The notes: a model not told the origin generated them from the letters alone. A DNA stretch of 64,000 nucleotides from Lepidostoma basale (GCA_022606425.2 JAHDVF020000016.1:3626501-3690500), one strand, 5' to 3'; numbered from the stretch's first letter, positions 9,885 to 20,369 are shown. Translations and numbers: made by a program.

Positions 9885-10395
9885 GCTGACTAACCATCAC
9901 GAGGGGTAGGCAGAGGGAATGGACCGCCACACTGTTCTATCCTGACATAATTGGTCGCCTTTTAGTAATTGATTAATTTAATCATGCCATGTCCTTAGCC
10001 TTTCTCGACTTATTTTTCCATTTACAATACTTGTATATAATTTTATTTATGGCGCACTCGTCCGCCTTGCATTACTTTCTATCTTCATCATTGGGTATTC
10101 AATCATACAGTGTTTTTCCGCATATTCTTCTTAGTGACCTCACTTCTACGGCATTTATCCTACTTTCATCTTTCTTCTGCTAACTCCAAGCTTCACTTCC
10201 ATACATAAGGGTCGGCACAAGAACCCCATTGTACATTGCCATCTTTGCTTTAGTCGATATATATTATTTATATTTTCAGTGATGGTTTTGAGTGCACCAA
10301 TTATTTTGTTTCTCGGGCACCAACCCTTCTTTCGATTTCTTTCTCCATTTTATTATTGTAAACATGCTCTAAATATAAATAAATTCGCTGAACTA
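9885..10395 (-). pseudogene. RTE-1 LINE fragment, 3' half
   Basis: Minus-strand reading recovers family blocks in order: GCPRNKIIGALK-like, an MYNGVLVPTLMYGSEA-like block, W-Q-K-K-D-E-S-R-I-N-A-V-E-V-R-S-L-R-R-I-C, and the terminal aaccatcacg..ccctacc end. It is collinear with the better copy at 34864-35665. Indels disrupt the frame, and the 3' end lacks part of the cccgaagggg tail. Confidence 0.75.
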
Positions 10396-10527
10396 GAGAA
10401 AATTTCAAATATTTTATTCCGAAGATTTTATTCAACATTTTAAAATAGCTTGATTATAAAATAAATATATCAATAAAAGATTTGATGAATATTTTGAATG
10501 GCACAATATGAAACAAGAGTTTTATAA

Positions 10528-10640
10528 ATATTTTTTAAATATAATTAACTACTTCCACTTTTGTCTTTATTTCGACAGCGACCGGTTTTGCCAGGCTCGC
10601 TGGCATTTTATTATTATTTAAAATTAACTTCCATCAAGAC
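10528..10640 (-). repeat. Hammerhead-like relic (GCCAG stem)
   Basis: Minus strand: stem II GCCAG/CTGGC is perfect and stem III ACCGGT is intact, but GAAAC has become CAAAAC and the CUGANGA box is unrecognisable. Flanking ttatttaaaattaacttcca is the tail of the GGCAGC-stem family. It pairs with the better copy at 41304-41348. Confidence 0.65.
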
Positions 10641-10644
10641 ATTT

Positions 10645-11815
10645 CAGTAAAATCATTTGATTATCATAAATATGACACGTAATAAAACTACTATAAATAA
10701 CGGTATTCTTTAACAAACTTTTTGTCCGCTAGTGAAGCCTAAAACCGGCAATAGGAGAATGAATGTAGATTATATTTAAAATAAATTAAATAACTTGTTT
10801 TACTTTTTATCCTAATTAAGGCCTATCGAAATTATGACAAAAAATGGAAGTATTATAGTTATAAATGAAAAAAACATTATTTTATTCAATTGTTATTTAA
10901 AATGAGCTTCCATCAAGAGATTAAGTATAGTCATTAGATAATGCCTTCTATTTTAAACAAATGGGGTGAGAGATAAGGAGTTAGTTTCGTTATATTTAAT
11001 AACAAATCTGTAGTCTAGGGCCATACAGAACACGCTTAATAAATACTTTCCCAACACCTTTTAGAAATAACACAAACACATCGTGTTTAATATTTTCGTT
11101 TGTGGTGGAAAATTATATGGTGATTCTCAACAGCTCCGTAAAATTTCCCGTACAAAATACAAAATCTTTATCATACAGTGAGACACATACTAATTTCCCC
11201 GCAAAGGCGTCACAAAAAAGTAACCTCGACATAAACTACCAGGTTATGTACGCGAGTAGCGCAAATTACAAATTTGAAATCACAAGTCGCAATGAAATTA
11301 TTTCAAGATTATTATGCCGATTGTTGAGTTTGCGCACTTTGAGGGTAGGTTCTAAAGCTGGAGGTTGCTTTTGGTATACTTCAAATGGGCCACAAGCGCG
11401 GTTTGTAAGTAAATTCTACCTGAATTGTACAAGATGGAACCGTTGTCCACGTCGGCTCGGTTTTTCGTCTGAAACCGTCATAAATAACTCAAGTTAGGCT
11501 CAAGTTTAAACAAATGTGCTCAACCCTGTACTCCCAAAAGTTGTGATTTATTTTGATTGCCAAAGTCATAGTTTTTTCAAGTTGTAATTTTCAGAAGACA
11601 CATTTAGTGCTTTCTAAGGTTGTTGTTTTCCGTTAACTTTAACTTTACGATAATAGTTATTAATTTTATACTTTATGTTAGGTGCAGTTATTCACCGAAT
11701 TGTTGTAAAAAAGTCTAATTAATCTTTACATTAAGGACTGTTTACAGAATATAGAGAATTTGTATATACAAAAGTTACTGTATTACAATATTAAGCCATT
11801 AATTCTCGTGACTAG
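10645..11815. other. Mostly unique; contains a 131-codon frame of doubtful status
   Basis: The frame at 11102-11497 (+) starts at GTG and ends naturally. It has no recognised domain, signal peptide or repeat, and similar composition on the other strand. The part around 11330-11480 is GC-richer than its surroundings. A second copy of the foldback tail (aaatgagcttccatcaagag) lies at 10895-10925. I do not call a gene. Confidence 0.4.
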
Positions 11816-11817
11816 TG

Positions 11818-11912
11818 ATAGGTAGCTAATCTATCGGCTTTTTTTTAGAATGAATTCTACTGGTCCAAAGACCCGTCGAATCGAACCCGAGACCTTCGGT
11901 GTGTTGAATTTG
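11818..11912 (-). repeat. tRNA-derived SINE, truncated
   Basis: Read forward, tgataggtagctaatctatc followed by a T-run and a B-box-like complement (gtcgaatcgaacccgagacc) matches the reverse SINE copies at 4130 and 33825. The tRNA-like head is cut and joined directly to a LINE 3' end. Confidence 0.7.
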
Positions 11913-12270
11913 TACCTGATGGTTGCCTGCGGTAACGCCAACATCGATTGTTCTTCACTCCGTGACGCATAATCAACCTACTTTTGGTGATGCCAGTAGA
12001 AAGAGCAATTTGGACATGGTATTTAATCATCATCATAATCATCAACAACAATATATTATCAATTCCGAAAAGCGTACTACCACACTGACATCGCCATATT
12101 TGGGATCTTTCTGAGATACTCGTATGTTATTTCTTAGCATGTAAATGTGCTTTGTAAATTTTCATAATATTATAATTATTTATGTTAAACTGTTTTGTGT
12201 CCAAATGAGTCTGCTAAATGTTGTAATTGTAGAATATCTCATTTGTGCACAATAAAAAGTAATAAATAAA
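11912..12270 (+). pseudogene. 3' terminal LINE fragment (jockey/CR1 group)
   Basis: It matches the last codons and 3' UTR of the LINE at 49780-50159: catcgattgttcttcactcc, ggtgatgccagtagaaagag, atatttgggatctttctgag, gtgtccaaatgagtc, and an AATAAA-rich end. An internal deletion and an inserted atcatcatcaacaac microsatellite disrupt it. It includes 3' UTR not kept in the other small copies. Confidence 0.8.
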
Positions 12271-12385
12271 TTTCCATAAAAAATAATAAAATTTCCATAA
12301 AACGCATGTTTCCCTTAAAATTATATATTAAATATGGATTTATGTATGTATTAATTTTCAAGAAACAATAAATTAATCTAAGTAA

Positions 12386-12485
12386 TTAACCATCCCGCCG
12401 TCTCCCCGAAGGGGTAGATCACATTCATACATCGAGTCATGCACACACGTCGATTACTCCGACTTCTTACATAGCCGACAATAAA
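12386..12485 (-). pseudogene. RTE-1 LINE 3' end with internal deletion
   Basis: Minus strand: gtcggctatgtaagaagtcg, then acgtgtgtgcatgactcgat, then cccttcggggagacggcggg, then gttaat. Roughly 45 bp that code VWQSILSAYP are missing. Confidence 0.7.
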
Positions 12486-12591
12486 ATCTAAACAATAAAT
12501 ATAAAATATTTAACCTATATTAAAAAACAGTTATAAATTATAACTGTAAATTCAAAAACTTTGTTTTATATCAAAAATTGTATTTATTTTA

Positions 12592-12640
12592 CTTTACGAC
12601 AGCTGTTTCATCAACCAATTTTGACATCATCAGGTGTTAA
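12592..12640 (-). ncRNA. Hammerhead ribozyme-like motif
   Basis: Minus strand: CTGATGA, T, stem II GTCAA/TTGAT with loop AATTGG, GAA, ACAGCTGT, C17. Core residues are complete; stem I has only two good pairs. Confidence 0.7.
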
Positions 12641-12713
12641 AAAAATAAATCAAATGTCAAATTTTCGTAATTTTTCGAAAAATTACGAAAATTTGACATT
12701 TGATATATATTTT

Positions 12714-12765
12714 TATAACATCTGATGATGTCAACATTGGTTGATGAAACAGTTGTCGTAAAGTA
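12714..12765 (+). ncRNA. Hammerhead ribozyme-like motif
   Basis: Plus strand: CTGATGA, T, GTCAAC/GTTGAT, GAA, ACAGTTGT (pairs as ACAG/TTGT with one G-U), C17. It differs from its inverted partner in the stem II loop and stem III but keeps pairing. Confidence 0.7.
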
Positions 12766-12859
12766 AAATAAATACAATTTGTGATATAAAACAAAAATTT
12801 TGAATTAACAGTTATAAAATGTTAAAATATCATAGTGTTTCGGCCAAAACAATATAGTT

Positions 12860-13265
12860 ATAAATTAAATAATAGAAACAATTAAATCTTAAACCTATAT
12901 TAAAAAACTGTATTTCCGTGTTGAAATGAGAGGCTTTGTTCTTGCACCGGAAACTATAACGACCTGGAGCAGGAAAGTGCACCCTAACAAGAGGCAGTCG
13001 AATCGAAATGTCTAACCAATCCCACCCCTTCAGTCACACTAACCCGGTGGTCTGCTACATTCTCAAAGGAAGCTCAAAACTAGCAACCGAACGTTGTATG
13101 CACGAGATGTGTCCAAGTATAACAATGAACGCTAAATATTTCTCAGTGTGCAAATTAACCTTTATTTTACGGCTGGCTTCATTTGCAGTCCAAAAAAAAT
13201 TGTTTCTTATTACGGCAAGTACATTTGCAGTTGAAATGTGAATATCATTTTTTTAAACATTTTTT
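12860..13265. other. Unique stretch, no feature seen
   Basis: It contains a 77-codon frame (13008-13241, +) with ATG but no recognised domain. The segment 12900-13110 is GC-richer and non-repetitive within the window. Confidence 0.4.
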
Positions 13266-13267
13266 TA

Positions 13268-13440
13268 AATGATTCGAATGAAAACGTCTGTGTTCTAAAA
13301 GTTTTATTATTATATGTGGGAATGACGTATTTCGCCTTTTAAGACATTTAATAATGCTTTAGAAAGGCTAAACATGTCATTCCCATAATTTATAATAAAC
13401 CTAATAAAAACAGATATTTTTATTCGTATTCGTTATTTGT
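13268..13440 (+). repeat. ACATGT-type foldback, both arms
   Basis: The left arm (gaatgaaaacgtctgtgttc and following) and right arm (aacatgtcattcccataat, aacagatatttttattcgta) are inverted. The hammerhead-like core on the right is decayed: TTAATAA in place of TTGATAA and CTAAAC in place of CGAAAC. Confidence 0.75.
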
Positions 13441-13784
13441 TATGGAGTTCTACATATAACAATAAATATTATTTATTTTATTGTAGTATCTTGCTATTAA
13501 ATCGTGTGTTATATTATAATGATCGGGGACTATCTGCCACCTTTCTTTTGTACTGCACATTGTAATTGGGGGTTAAAATGTAATGTTCCCATGTAGCAAG
13601 AGATACTACTTCAACTTATATAGTTCAATTTCAATTTCTATTTATTTATTTATTTAAAATCATATACATTATATTATATAACCAAAGGGTTTATGACCAT
13701 ACAGGTAGAAAACAAAAACAACAAAAAAATATTTTAAACAGAATATACAATTGCCAAATTTTAAAATTACAATATAAACAATAG

Positions 13785-13930
13785 ACAAAAACACCGTCGA
13801 TCATAAAAACAAAGCTGAAACCGGTCGATCATAAACACAAGTGGAAGCACACTTAATACATAATAATAAAGAAATTTTTGGTTTTCATTATTTAAAATGA
13901 ACTTCTACCAAGAAATTTCAATTAAAAACA
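13785..13930 (+). repeat. Hammerhead-like relic and tail (GGCAGC-stem family)
   Basis: ctgaaaccggtcgatcataa is followed by gtggaagcacacttaataca and aataataaagaaatttttgg. This matches the downstream region of the motif at 42487-42525. The 5' half of the core is gone. A converging tail from another copy follows (aaatgaacttctaccaagaa). Confidence 0.65.
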
Positions 13931-13934
13931 TTAA

Positions 13935-14450
13935 TAATAATAATAATGAAAAGCTCCGGCAGCATTTGGGGACGTAGTTTTTTTCTGTTTTCTGTAGACC
14001 TCCTGCTTTCCTAAAATAGATTTTTTTTTTCACAAATTCATCCACTGTAAATTTGTTTTTAAGGCTGACGCAATATTTTACAGGTTACACGTTCTCGAAG
14101 CGATCACAAAGCGAATAGCATTACCTACATACACAACTTTTTGTTGGGAATTTATGTCTATAATAAGAAAGTATTACGTAAATATCTACATAGGTACTAT
14201 CTGTGAGGTATATTGTAATATTTGCGGGAGGCGAAAATTATTTATTTATATCTATCTAGCGACCCCGTTTATACCTCATGCACGCATTTTTTTTTCATTG
14301 ACATGGACCCCTTTAAAGGCGAAATCGAATCCTGGTGTTAAATATAGACCATTTTTGGAATCACTGGTTTTAAGAATATTTTAACAAAAAAGAAGTCGGT
14401 TTTATTTCATAAAGTTCTTTATTTTAAGACCATTTAATATAAATGTTATT
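13935..14450. other. Unique stretch, no feature seen
   Basis: A 76-codon frame (14154-14384, +) has no recognised domain. Nothing repeated was found. Confidence 0.4.
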
Positions 14451-14534
14451 TATTGTTTCGGCATTCACTTTGTGGTAGGACATGATTAAATTGTAAATAA
14501 AACACTTGTTTCTTACCACTTGAGTATTATATTT

Positions 14535-14580
14535 TACACGACTAGTTTCGGAGGCTACAGATACTTCCATCTACAGGATT
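14535..14580 (-). ncRNA. Hammerhead-like motif, variant core
   Basis: Minus strand: CTGTAGA, T, a stem II of GGAAG against CCTCC (imperfect), GAA, palindromic ACTAGT, C17. A6 of the core is replaced by U, so cleavage is doubtful. Confidence 0.55.
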
Positions 14581-14588
14581 CAATATTG

Positions 14589-14635
14589 AAACCTGTAGAT
14601 GGAAGCATCTGTAGCTTCCGAAACTAGTGGTGTAA
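14589..14635 (+). ncRNA. Hammerhead-like motif, variant core
   Basis: Plus strand: CTGTAGA, T, perfect stem II GGAAGC/GCTTCC, GAA, ACTAGT, then G at position 17. A G17 normally blocks cleavage and A6 is U, so this arm is predicted to be inactive. Confidence 0.55.
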
Positions 14636-14753
14636 AATATAATACTCAAGTGGTGAAAAACAAGTGTTTTATTTACAATTTTATATAAACATAATTAAAA
14701 AAATTATTTCAATAATAAAGCGTCCTATAACCGAAGTCATTAAAAATAATAAA

Positions 14754-15010
14754 CTAACTAACTAACTAACCATCACGCCGTCTCCCCGAACTGCCACACC
14801 TTTCTTTCCTGACATATTCCTCTCGCTTCCTCAACATTCATACATCGTGTCATGCACGTGCGTCGATTTCTCTGACTCCTCACATGGCCGACATTCAATA
14901 TTTGATTTATTTGATCGTGCCACGTTTTCCTCGGTCTTCCTCTATTTCTGGTTCCATTTACATCATTAACATATAATTTTTTTACCATTCTTTCTTCATT
15001 CATTCTTTCC
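14754..15010 (-). pseudogene. RTE-1 LINE 3' end
   Basis: The minus-strand frame reads GHMERMNEERMVKKLYVND, then VNGTRNRGRPRKTWHDQI, then RRTCMTRCMNVEEARGICQE, and ends FGETA followed by stop and (TTAG)n. It matches 22925-23305 closely; eleven codons before FGETA are deleted. The open frame continues upstream only into unrelated sequence. Confidence 0.85.
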
Positions 15011-15480
15011 ATATGTCCATATGTCAAAAATATTAATATACTAGAAACATAATAAAACAACGTATTCATGAATGCAATGCGAGAAAAAGTCAGCATTCAT
15101 GGCAGACGTATAATTTCGGTGTATCTTGGAATGTGTCCATTAGAGAAATGGTTATGCTCTGTTTATCAAGATTTCCCGAGAAAAATGGCGTTCTGGAAAC
15201 AGGGACGGAATACCTGACTCACGTTGCAAGATTATCTCATTCGTTAAGCAGAAAATATGTATGAGATAAGAACGCCGTAATAAGAAATATCTCTCATTAT
15301 CCACCTTGGTATTTCATTGAACGTAGTTTGAACGGAAATTTGTCTTAACATTATAAAATTCAAAATAACCACATGCAAAATTTACAAAATATTGATGTAA
15401 ATATCGGAAAGGAAAGAAGATAAACGAGTTTTAAATTAAATTGTGCTTTAAATATTTATTATTGATAAAAATAATTAATT
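15010..15480. other. No recognisable feature
   Basis: Unique AT-rich sequence with no coding signature. Confidence 0.45.
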
Positions 15481-15487
15481 AATTGAA

Positions 15488-15600
15488 GTTAAGTGGTAGA
15501 AATTCATTGTAAATAATGAAAATAAGAAACAGTTTTGTTTTGTAGTTTACGCACTTATGTTTGTGTTTTCGACCGGTTCGATTTTAACTAGAAAAGAAAT
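15488..15600 (-). repeat. Hammerhead-family relic
   Basis: The left tail agtggtagaaattcattgta and a minus-strand cgaaccggtcgaaaacacaa are shared with the GGCAGC-stem family. Stem II and CUGANGA are lost. Confidence 0.5.
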
Positions 15601-16395
15601 ACTCTTTTTTCGTGTTTTATTTCATATGAAGTTGAGGCAGAAAAAATAAGTTTTATTTGTTTATTATACAATGTAGCTTTTTTACTATACCGTTTTATAG
15701 ATTTTTAGAAACTTGAACGTTAATATTATTCGTGTAAAACTGGAAATAGATAATTGTTACGAATGAAAACATTAAAATTTATGATAATTTATATGAAGGA
15801 CATGTTTCACCTGTGTCAGTATTATTAGAAGTCGTTATCAAAGCAGTGGAAACGGATAATTTATTATTGATTTAGCTTATTTATTTAAATGAATTCATCA
15901 AATAGTTCATTTTTTTATTGAATTTTCTATCATTTTAAATATGACAAGTATTCATAATAACTCTCTAAATTAATCAAAAATATGTTATATCATTCAAAAA
16001 GTGACGTACACAGCTAAAATATTACATTTTTAAACTGATTTATAATAACAGATCGACCGATTTGCTTTTTACCTATATTTATAAATCAAGCTTTTTCTAG
16101 ATACCGGTAATATATGGGGTATAGGCGACCAATCAAAGCACGGCAAGACCATCAGTACAGACTTGGCTAGGAGCCAATCACGTTACAGAGTGATTACGGT
16201 GAAATATTGGAGGAAAATCGTTCCAATTTTAAATCCTCGGTGCAGTGCATCAGCTGTATTTGATACATTTATGCATGAATCTTTGTGAAATGAAAGAAAT
16301 ATCAGATTGCTTTATCAAAGTTTATTACGATTTTTTTCATGTAGTTTAAACGACTAAATTGGTTTTCTATTATATCCAACTTACTAATAAGTTAT
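15600..16395. other. No recognisable feature
   Basis: AT-rich sequence with a GC-richer unique patch at 16100-16260 (ataggcgaccaatcaaagca and following). This patch lies just upstream of the mariner insertion. Confidence 0.4.
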
Positions 16396-16398
16396 ATA

Positions 16399-17685
16399 TT
16401 AGGTCCTTACATATGAAATTGGCGTTTTGTATGGGAGGAACATAAAGTTGATTTTTTTTTTATATTATAAATTTATTTAATCAAAGTATGTACCATTGCT
16501 ATCTATGCACTTTTGCCATCTCATAGGTAGTTCATCGATCCCTTTACTAAAAAAAACATTCGGACGGGGATCAATAAAATCTTTGAAGTCGGTTTGGACT
16601 GCCCCATCGGAGTTGAATTTTTTCCCTTGCAAGAAGTTATCCAAATTTCGAAAAAAATAGTAATCTGTTGGGGCAAGATCCGGAGAGTACGGTGGATTTC
16701 TTAGACACTCCAATTGAAGCTCTTCTAATTTGGTAGCCGTCTGTTGTGCAGTGTGTGGTCTAGCGTTATCATGAAGCAGCAGTGGCCTAGAGCGATTAAC
16801 CAGCCTCGGTTGTTTAGCAGCTAGCTTTTCCATCATGGTTTGCAGTTGCTGACAATAGACATCTGCCGTAATCGTCTGGCCAGATTTAAGAAAGCTGTAG
16901 TGAACGACACCAGCACTAGTCCACCAAACGCTCACAAGTAACTTTTTTGGAGTCAATTTTCGCTTGGGGCATGGTTTGGCTGGTTCGGCAGGGTTCAGCC
17001 ATTGCGATGAGCGCTTCTGATTATCATACAGGATCCACTTTTCATCACAGGTAATGATTCGATTCAAAATCCCTTCATTATTGTGCCGGTTGAGTAATGC
17101 AACGCAGCTGTCAACGCGCGTTTGTTGATTTGCTTCACTCAATTCGTGAGGTACCCACCTTTCAAGCTTTTTCACCTTCCCAATTTGCTTCAAGTGGATT
17201 AAAACAGTTTTATCACTAACACCGCAGCCTGCAGCTAACTCGGACGTGGTTTGCGATGGATCCGCTTCCACAATAGCCTTCAATTCTTCATTATCAACTT
17301 TGGTCTCCGGCCGTCCACGGGGCTTGTTCTGCAGGTCGAAATTTCCAGAACGAAAACGTTGGAACCAAAAACGCACTGTGTTTTCTTTTGCGGCACCGTC
17401 GCCATACACATCATTATTCCTTCGAGCCGTTTCTGCAGCACTGGTGCCACGGTGTAACTGGTGTACCGTAAATAACGCGATATTTCAAATTTTCCATTTT
17501 GTAAACTGAGTGACGCAAAGAAAAAAAAAATTGAGAAAAAAACAAATGAATTATAATTTTCGAAACACAAATACTTGAGTAAATAGCTGTATAAATTTGA
17601 ATTTGGAATTTCTAACCAAAGAGAAGATATTTGAGATCAAAGTTGCCAGTACGGCAAAACGCCAATTTCATATGTAAGGACCTAA
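16399..17685 (-). mobile_element. mariner transposon, nearly intact
   Basis: The 1,287 bp element is bounded by perfect 31 bp terminal inverted repeats (ttaggtccttacatatgaaa and its complement) and flanked by TA on both sides, the expected target duplication of Tc1/mariner elements. Its length is typical of mariner. It carries a single transposase gene on the minus strand, damaged only near its N-terminus. The perfect repeats suggest a young insertion. Confidence 0.95.
16477..17496 (-). pseudogene. mariner transposase, N-terminal frameshift
   Basis: This DDD-family cut-and-paste transposase would bind the terminal repeats and insert at TA. An N-terminal paired helix-turn-helix region is followed by the catalytic domain. 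The first Asp is in ITCDEKWILYDN, the second in LLHDNARPHTA, and the third, after 34 residues, in YSPDLAPTDYYFF, giving the D,D34D mariner signature. An in-frame region of 310 codons is open from about 17409. The likely ATG at 17496 begins MEN in another frame; about two bases appear lost near 17475, so the N-terminal ~30 residues are out of frame. Catalytic residues are intact. Confidence 0.9.
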
Positions 17686-17690
17686 TATAA

Positions 17691-17773
17691 AAGTGAAGCA
17701 TGGAGCTGGCAGAAAAATGATGAAAGTAGAATAAGTGCCGTAGAAATTAGATCACTGAGAAGAATGTGAGGAA
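17691..17773 (+). pseudogene. RTE-1 LINE fragment
   Basis: The plus strand reads SEAWSWQKNDESRISAVEIR, then SLRRM. This matches SEAWNWQKKDESRINAVEMR in the RTE-1 copy at 34864-35665. It lies between the mariner and the next LINE and is cut at both ends. Confidence 0.8.
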
Positions 17774-17778
17774 AGGTC

Positions 17779-18508
17779 TTCTTCTTCTTCTTCTTCTTCA
17801 GCCGTCTCTCCACTGCTGGATGTAGGCCTCTTCTAATTTCTTCCATTTTTCTCTTCTTTGGGCTTATTTTATCCACTTGCTACCCGCGATAGGGACAATA
17901 TCATCGGCCCAACGTTTCTGAGGCCGGCCTATTCCTCTTTTCATGTCCCATGGTCTCCATCCTAGGACTCTGGGTGCCCATCTGTCTGTTCCCTGTCTGG
18001 CAATATGACCTGCCCATTGCCACTTTAGCCTGGCAATACGATCCACCACGTCGACAACCTTTGTCCGGCGTCTGATTTCTTCATTTCTGATTCTATCTCT
18101 CAGACTTATGCCTAACATTTGTCTCTCCATAGATCGCTGTGTACATTTTAATTTATATATGGTCCTCGCAGTTAAGGTGATAGTTTCCAGACCATATGTA
18201 AGCACAGGGAGGATACATGTTTCAAACACTTTTCTTTTTAAATTCATGGGAATATCCTTGTTTTTAAGGATATGATTGAGTTCCCCAAAGGCTGCCCAAC
18301 CCAGTCCAATTCTTCTGGGTACTTCCGCTGTCTGATTCTCTTTCCCTAATTTGATCTTATGTCCAAGATAAATATACTCTTCAACAGGTTCAATTTTCTT
18401 ATTATCGATTGTGATACTGCTGTTGGATGGACTCATGATTTTGGTTTTATTTATGTTCATCTGTAGACCAACTTTCAGGGAGGCATCGTGGAGCTCTTTT
18501 ATCATGGT
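17779..18508 (-). pseudogene. RTE-clade LINE 3' end (RTE-2)
   Basis: An open minus-strand frame of 213 codons carries the region after the reverse transcriptase catalytic core. Landmarks are NKTKIM, YLGHKIKL, a VFETCILPVLTYGLET block, and LKWQWAGHIARQ with GRPQKRWADDI near the end. The protein context is that of RTE-group ORFs in insects. The 3' end has the (GAA)n tail (ttcttcttcttcttcttcag on the plus strand) expected for the clade. The FADD/YADD core and endonuclease are absent, so it is a 5'-truncated insertion. Confidence 0.85.
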
Positions 18509-18624
18509 ATGAGGTTCTTCCAGAGGAAAGGAAAGGAAATAAAGTAAGAAATATAGAAGGAATGTAAGGCAAATGATTGCACCCCAAGTAATATTTAAAA
18601 AAATCTAATAGATTATTTTAAGCA

Positions 18625-18840
18625 TCTCTACTTGGAATTTGTGCTCAACTCTCTTCATTCCCTCTCCCAATATTTTATATTCCACATGAGCTTATATTTT
18701 TCTTCCCTTAGCACATGATCCAAGTATGAGACCTTTCAAACCTTCACACTCGAAAACAGCTCTCTATTGGCTCCAGTACTTTGTAGTCTCCATTACTGAC
18801 CTCATTGGTCCATAGTATATGGAACATGCTGCGGTGTGTG
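18625..18840 (-). pseudogene. RTE-group LINE relic
   Basis: The minus strand reads RELFSSVKV, then KVSYLDHVLREEKYKLM. This corresponds to the V-S-Y-L-G-H-V-L-R-x-E-K/R-Y block of the RTE-3 family seen at 59815-60410 and 56930-57165. The frame is otherwise broken. Confidence 0.55.
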
Positions 18841-18990
18841 CGTATCTTAATCGCCTAATTAATTATTTATGTTGTTGATTGAAATTTCTTGGTAGAAGTT
18901 CATTGTAAATAATGAAAATAAAAATAAAATATTAAGAATTTTTCTATGTTTATTTTTAGTGTAAAATCTACTTATTAATTTTCGTCTTCG

Positions 18991-19031
18991 ACCGGTTTCG
19001 GCAGCTCGCTGCCATCTTCTGGTACCTACAT
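18991..19031 (-). ncRNA. Hammerhead-like motif with U4 to A
   Basis: Minus strand: CAGAAGA, T, perfect stem II GGCAGC/GCTGCC with loop GA, GAA, ACCGGT, C17. The fold is complete except that position 4 is A instead of U. The same substitution is in the other arm and at 42487. Confidence 0.6.
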
Positions 19032-19860
19032 CAAACTTTATTGTCCTTATATAGGGGATGCTTATGGTGGGGGTTGAATTGTGAACGATTTTACCTAATC
19101 CATTATTTCCAGGTATTTTTAACTGTAAATTTGTGTATATAATTAAAATGATCTGACTAATGTTGACAAAGATACAATACAGAGAATTTTTTAAATGACT
19201 AATTCTATGAAAATATGTTATGGTTTGTATATAATTAAAAGGTTATTAAGGATACAAAGTGATGCTATACAATGAAAGGTTTTTAATGGATTGTTTAGTT
19301 AAAGTGAATTTAATAATATATGAGATAACTAATTGGCTCCGATTTTGATGATTGGTGAACTCGTTTGGACTGCAATTCTGAAACAAAATTATTTTTCCGG
19401 CGGATTACATGTTCTTTGAAATGGTGAAATGATTAAGATTCAGAATATGAAATATTGTAATTATTTACAGTGGGTATAGGAGTGGGGAGTGTACATACAA
19501 AAGTTGTTCATTTAAAATATTTTTTTGTTTATTATTTTTTAATCTGTTAATTTCAAGGATTTCTAGTTTATCTAGTTTTGATCCTTTTGGTTGTATATGC
19601 AAGATCCTACTGTTGTTGCTACAGTAACCTTAATAACCTTTTAATTATATACAAACCATAAAATATTTTCATAGAATTAGTCATTTCGAAATTCTCTGTA
19701 TTGTATCTTTGCCAACATTAGTCAGATTATAAATCACATTTTAATTATATACACAAATTTACAGTTAGAAAAACCTGGAAATAATGGATTAGGTAAAATC
19801 GTTCACAATTCAACCCCCACCATTAGCATCTCCTATATAAGGACAATAAAGTTTGATATA

Positions 19861-19904
19861 GGTACCAGAAGATGGCAGCGAGCTGCCGAAACCGGTCGAA
19901 GACG
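19861..19904 (+). ncRNA. Hammerhead-like motif with U4 to A
   Basis: This is the inverted twin of the motif at 18991-19031, identical over the core, stem II and stem III. Confidence 0.6.
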
Positions 19905-19959
19905 AAAATTAATAAGTAGATTTTACACTAAAAATAAACATAGAAAAATTCTTAATAAC

Positions 19960-20365
19960 ATTTTTTTATTTTCTTTATGCCTAATTAATTCTTTATGATT
20001 AACACGTAATGGGTAAAATCCAGTATTTGTCTACAAATATTTGTATACATTCAAAAAACAAAAAGGTTATATTATTATTTATTATATTTTTGTTCCTTAA
20101 AACCTGTCCTATGTCTTTAATGTGTCCTCCTCTCTATTTTTCCACATTTGTCTTCTCTGTTTCTACTTTGATTTCCCGCTGTAATATGCCTGATATCGTG
20201 CTCCCTTCATCTATTTTTTGTATTATTATAAATGGATTTTTTTTATTTATAAATTTACACATACAGCGGGATATGAAGAAAAAATGAGGTGTATTAAATG
20301 TAGCCTGGGTCCTTTTTGATTTATAAATATTGTATATACCATATACACAATACTAATGTAAGTCC
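19960..20365. other. Unclassified stretch
   Basis: A 92-codon frame (20009-20287, +) has no recognised domain. No repeat was identified. Confidence 0.4.
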
Positions 20366-20369
20366 CTCA

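Larger units (their letters stand above)
12500..12853 (+). repeat. Hammerhead foldback (ACAGCTGT type)
   Basis: Inverted arms around 12540-12690 and 12691-12830 close on a near-perfect palindrome centred at about 12680 (aattttcgtaatttttcgaa). Each arm carries a hammerhead-like motif. The right-hand tail ends in gtgtttcggccaaaacaata, as in the copy at 4504-4912. Confidence 0.85.
14456..14690 (-). repeat. Hammerhead foldback (ACTAGT type)
   Basis: Arms of about 95 bp meet at the palindrome ttcaatattgaa. Each arm contains a hammerhead-like motif and the outer sequence taatactcaagtggt. The unique tail on the left contains an actttgtggt box related to the ACCGGT-type tail. Confidence 0.8.
18878..19956 (-). 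repeat. Large foldback with paired hammerhead-like motifs (GGCAGC stem)
   Basis: The left arm 18931-19252 and right arm 19628-19956 are inverted copies of about 325 bp around a 375 bp spacer. Near each outer end is a hammerhead-like motif. A tail of about 50 bp (ttggtagaagttcattgtaa) extends only on the left. The spacer contains no gene. This is the longest-armed member of the foldback group here. Confidence 0.85.

Noticed and set aside
11102..11497. 131-codon frame as a host gene
   Set aside because: GTG start, no domain, no splice or promoter context that I can support.
17246..17570. Frames antisense to or shifted from the mariner transposase
   Set aside because: Shadows. Only the last part of the minus frame up to 17496 is relevant, as the displaced N-terminus of the transposase.
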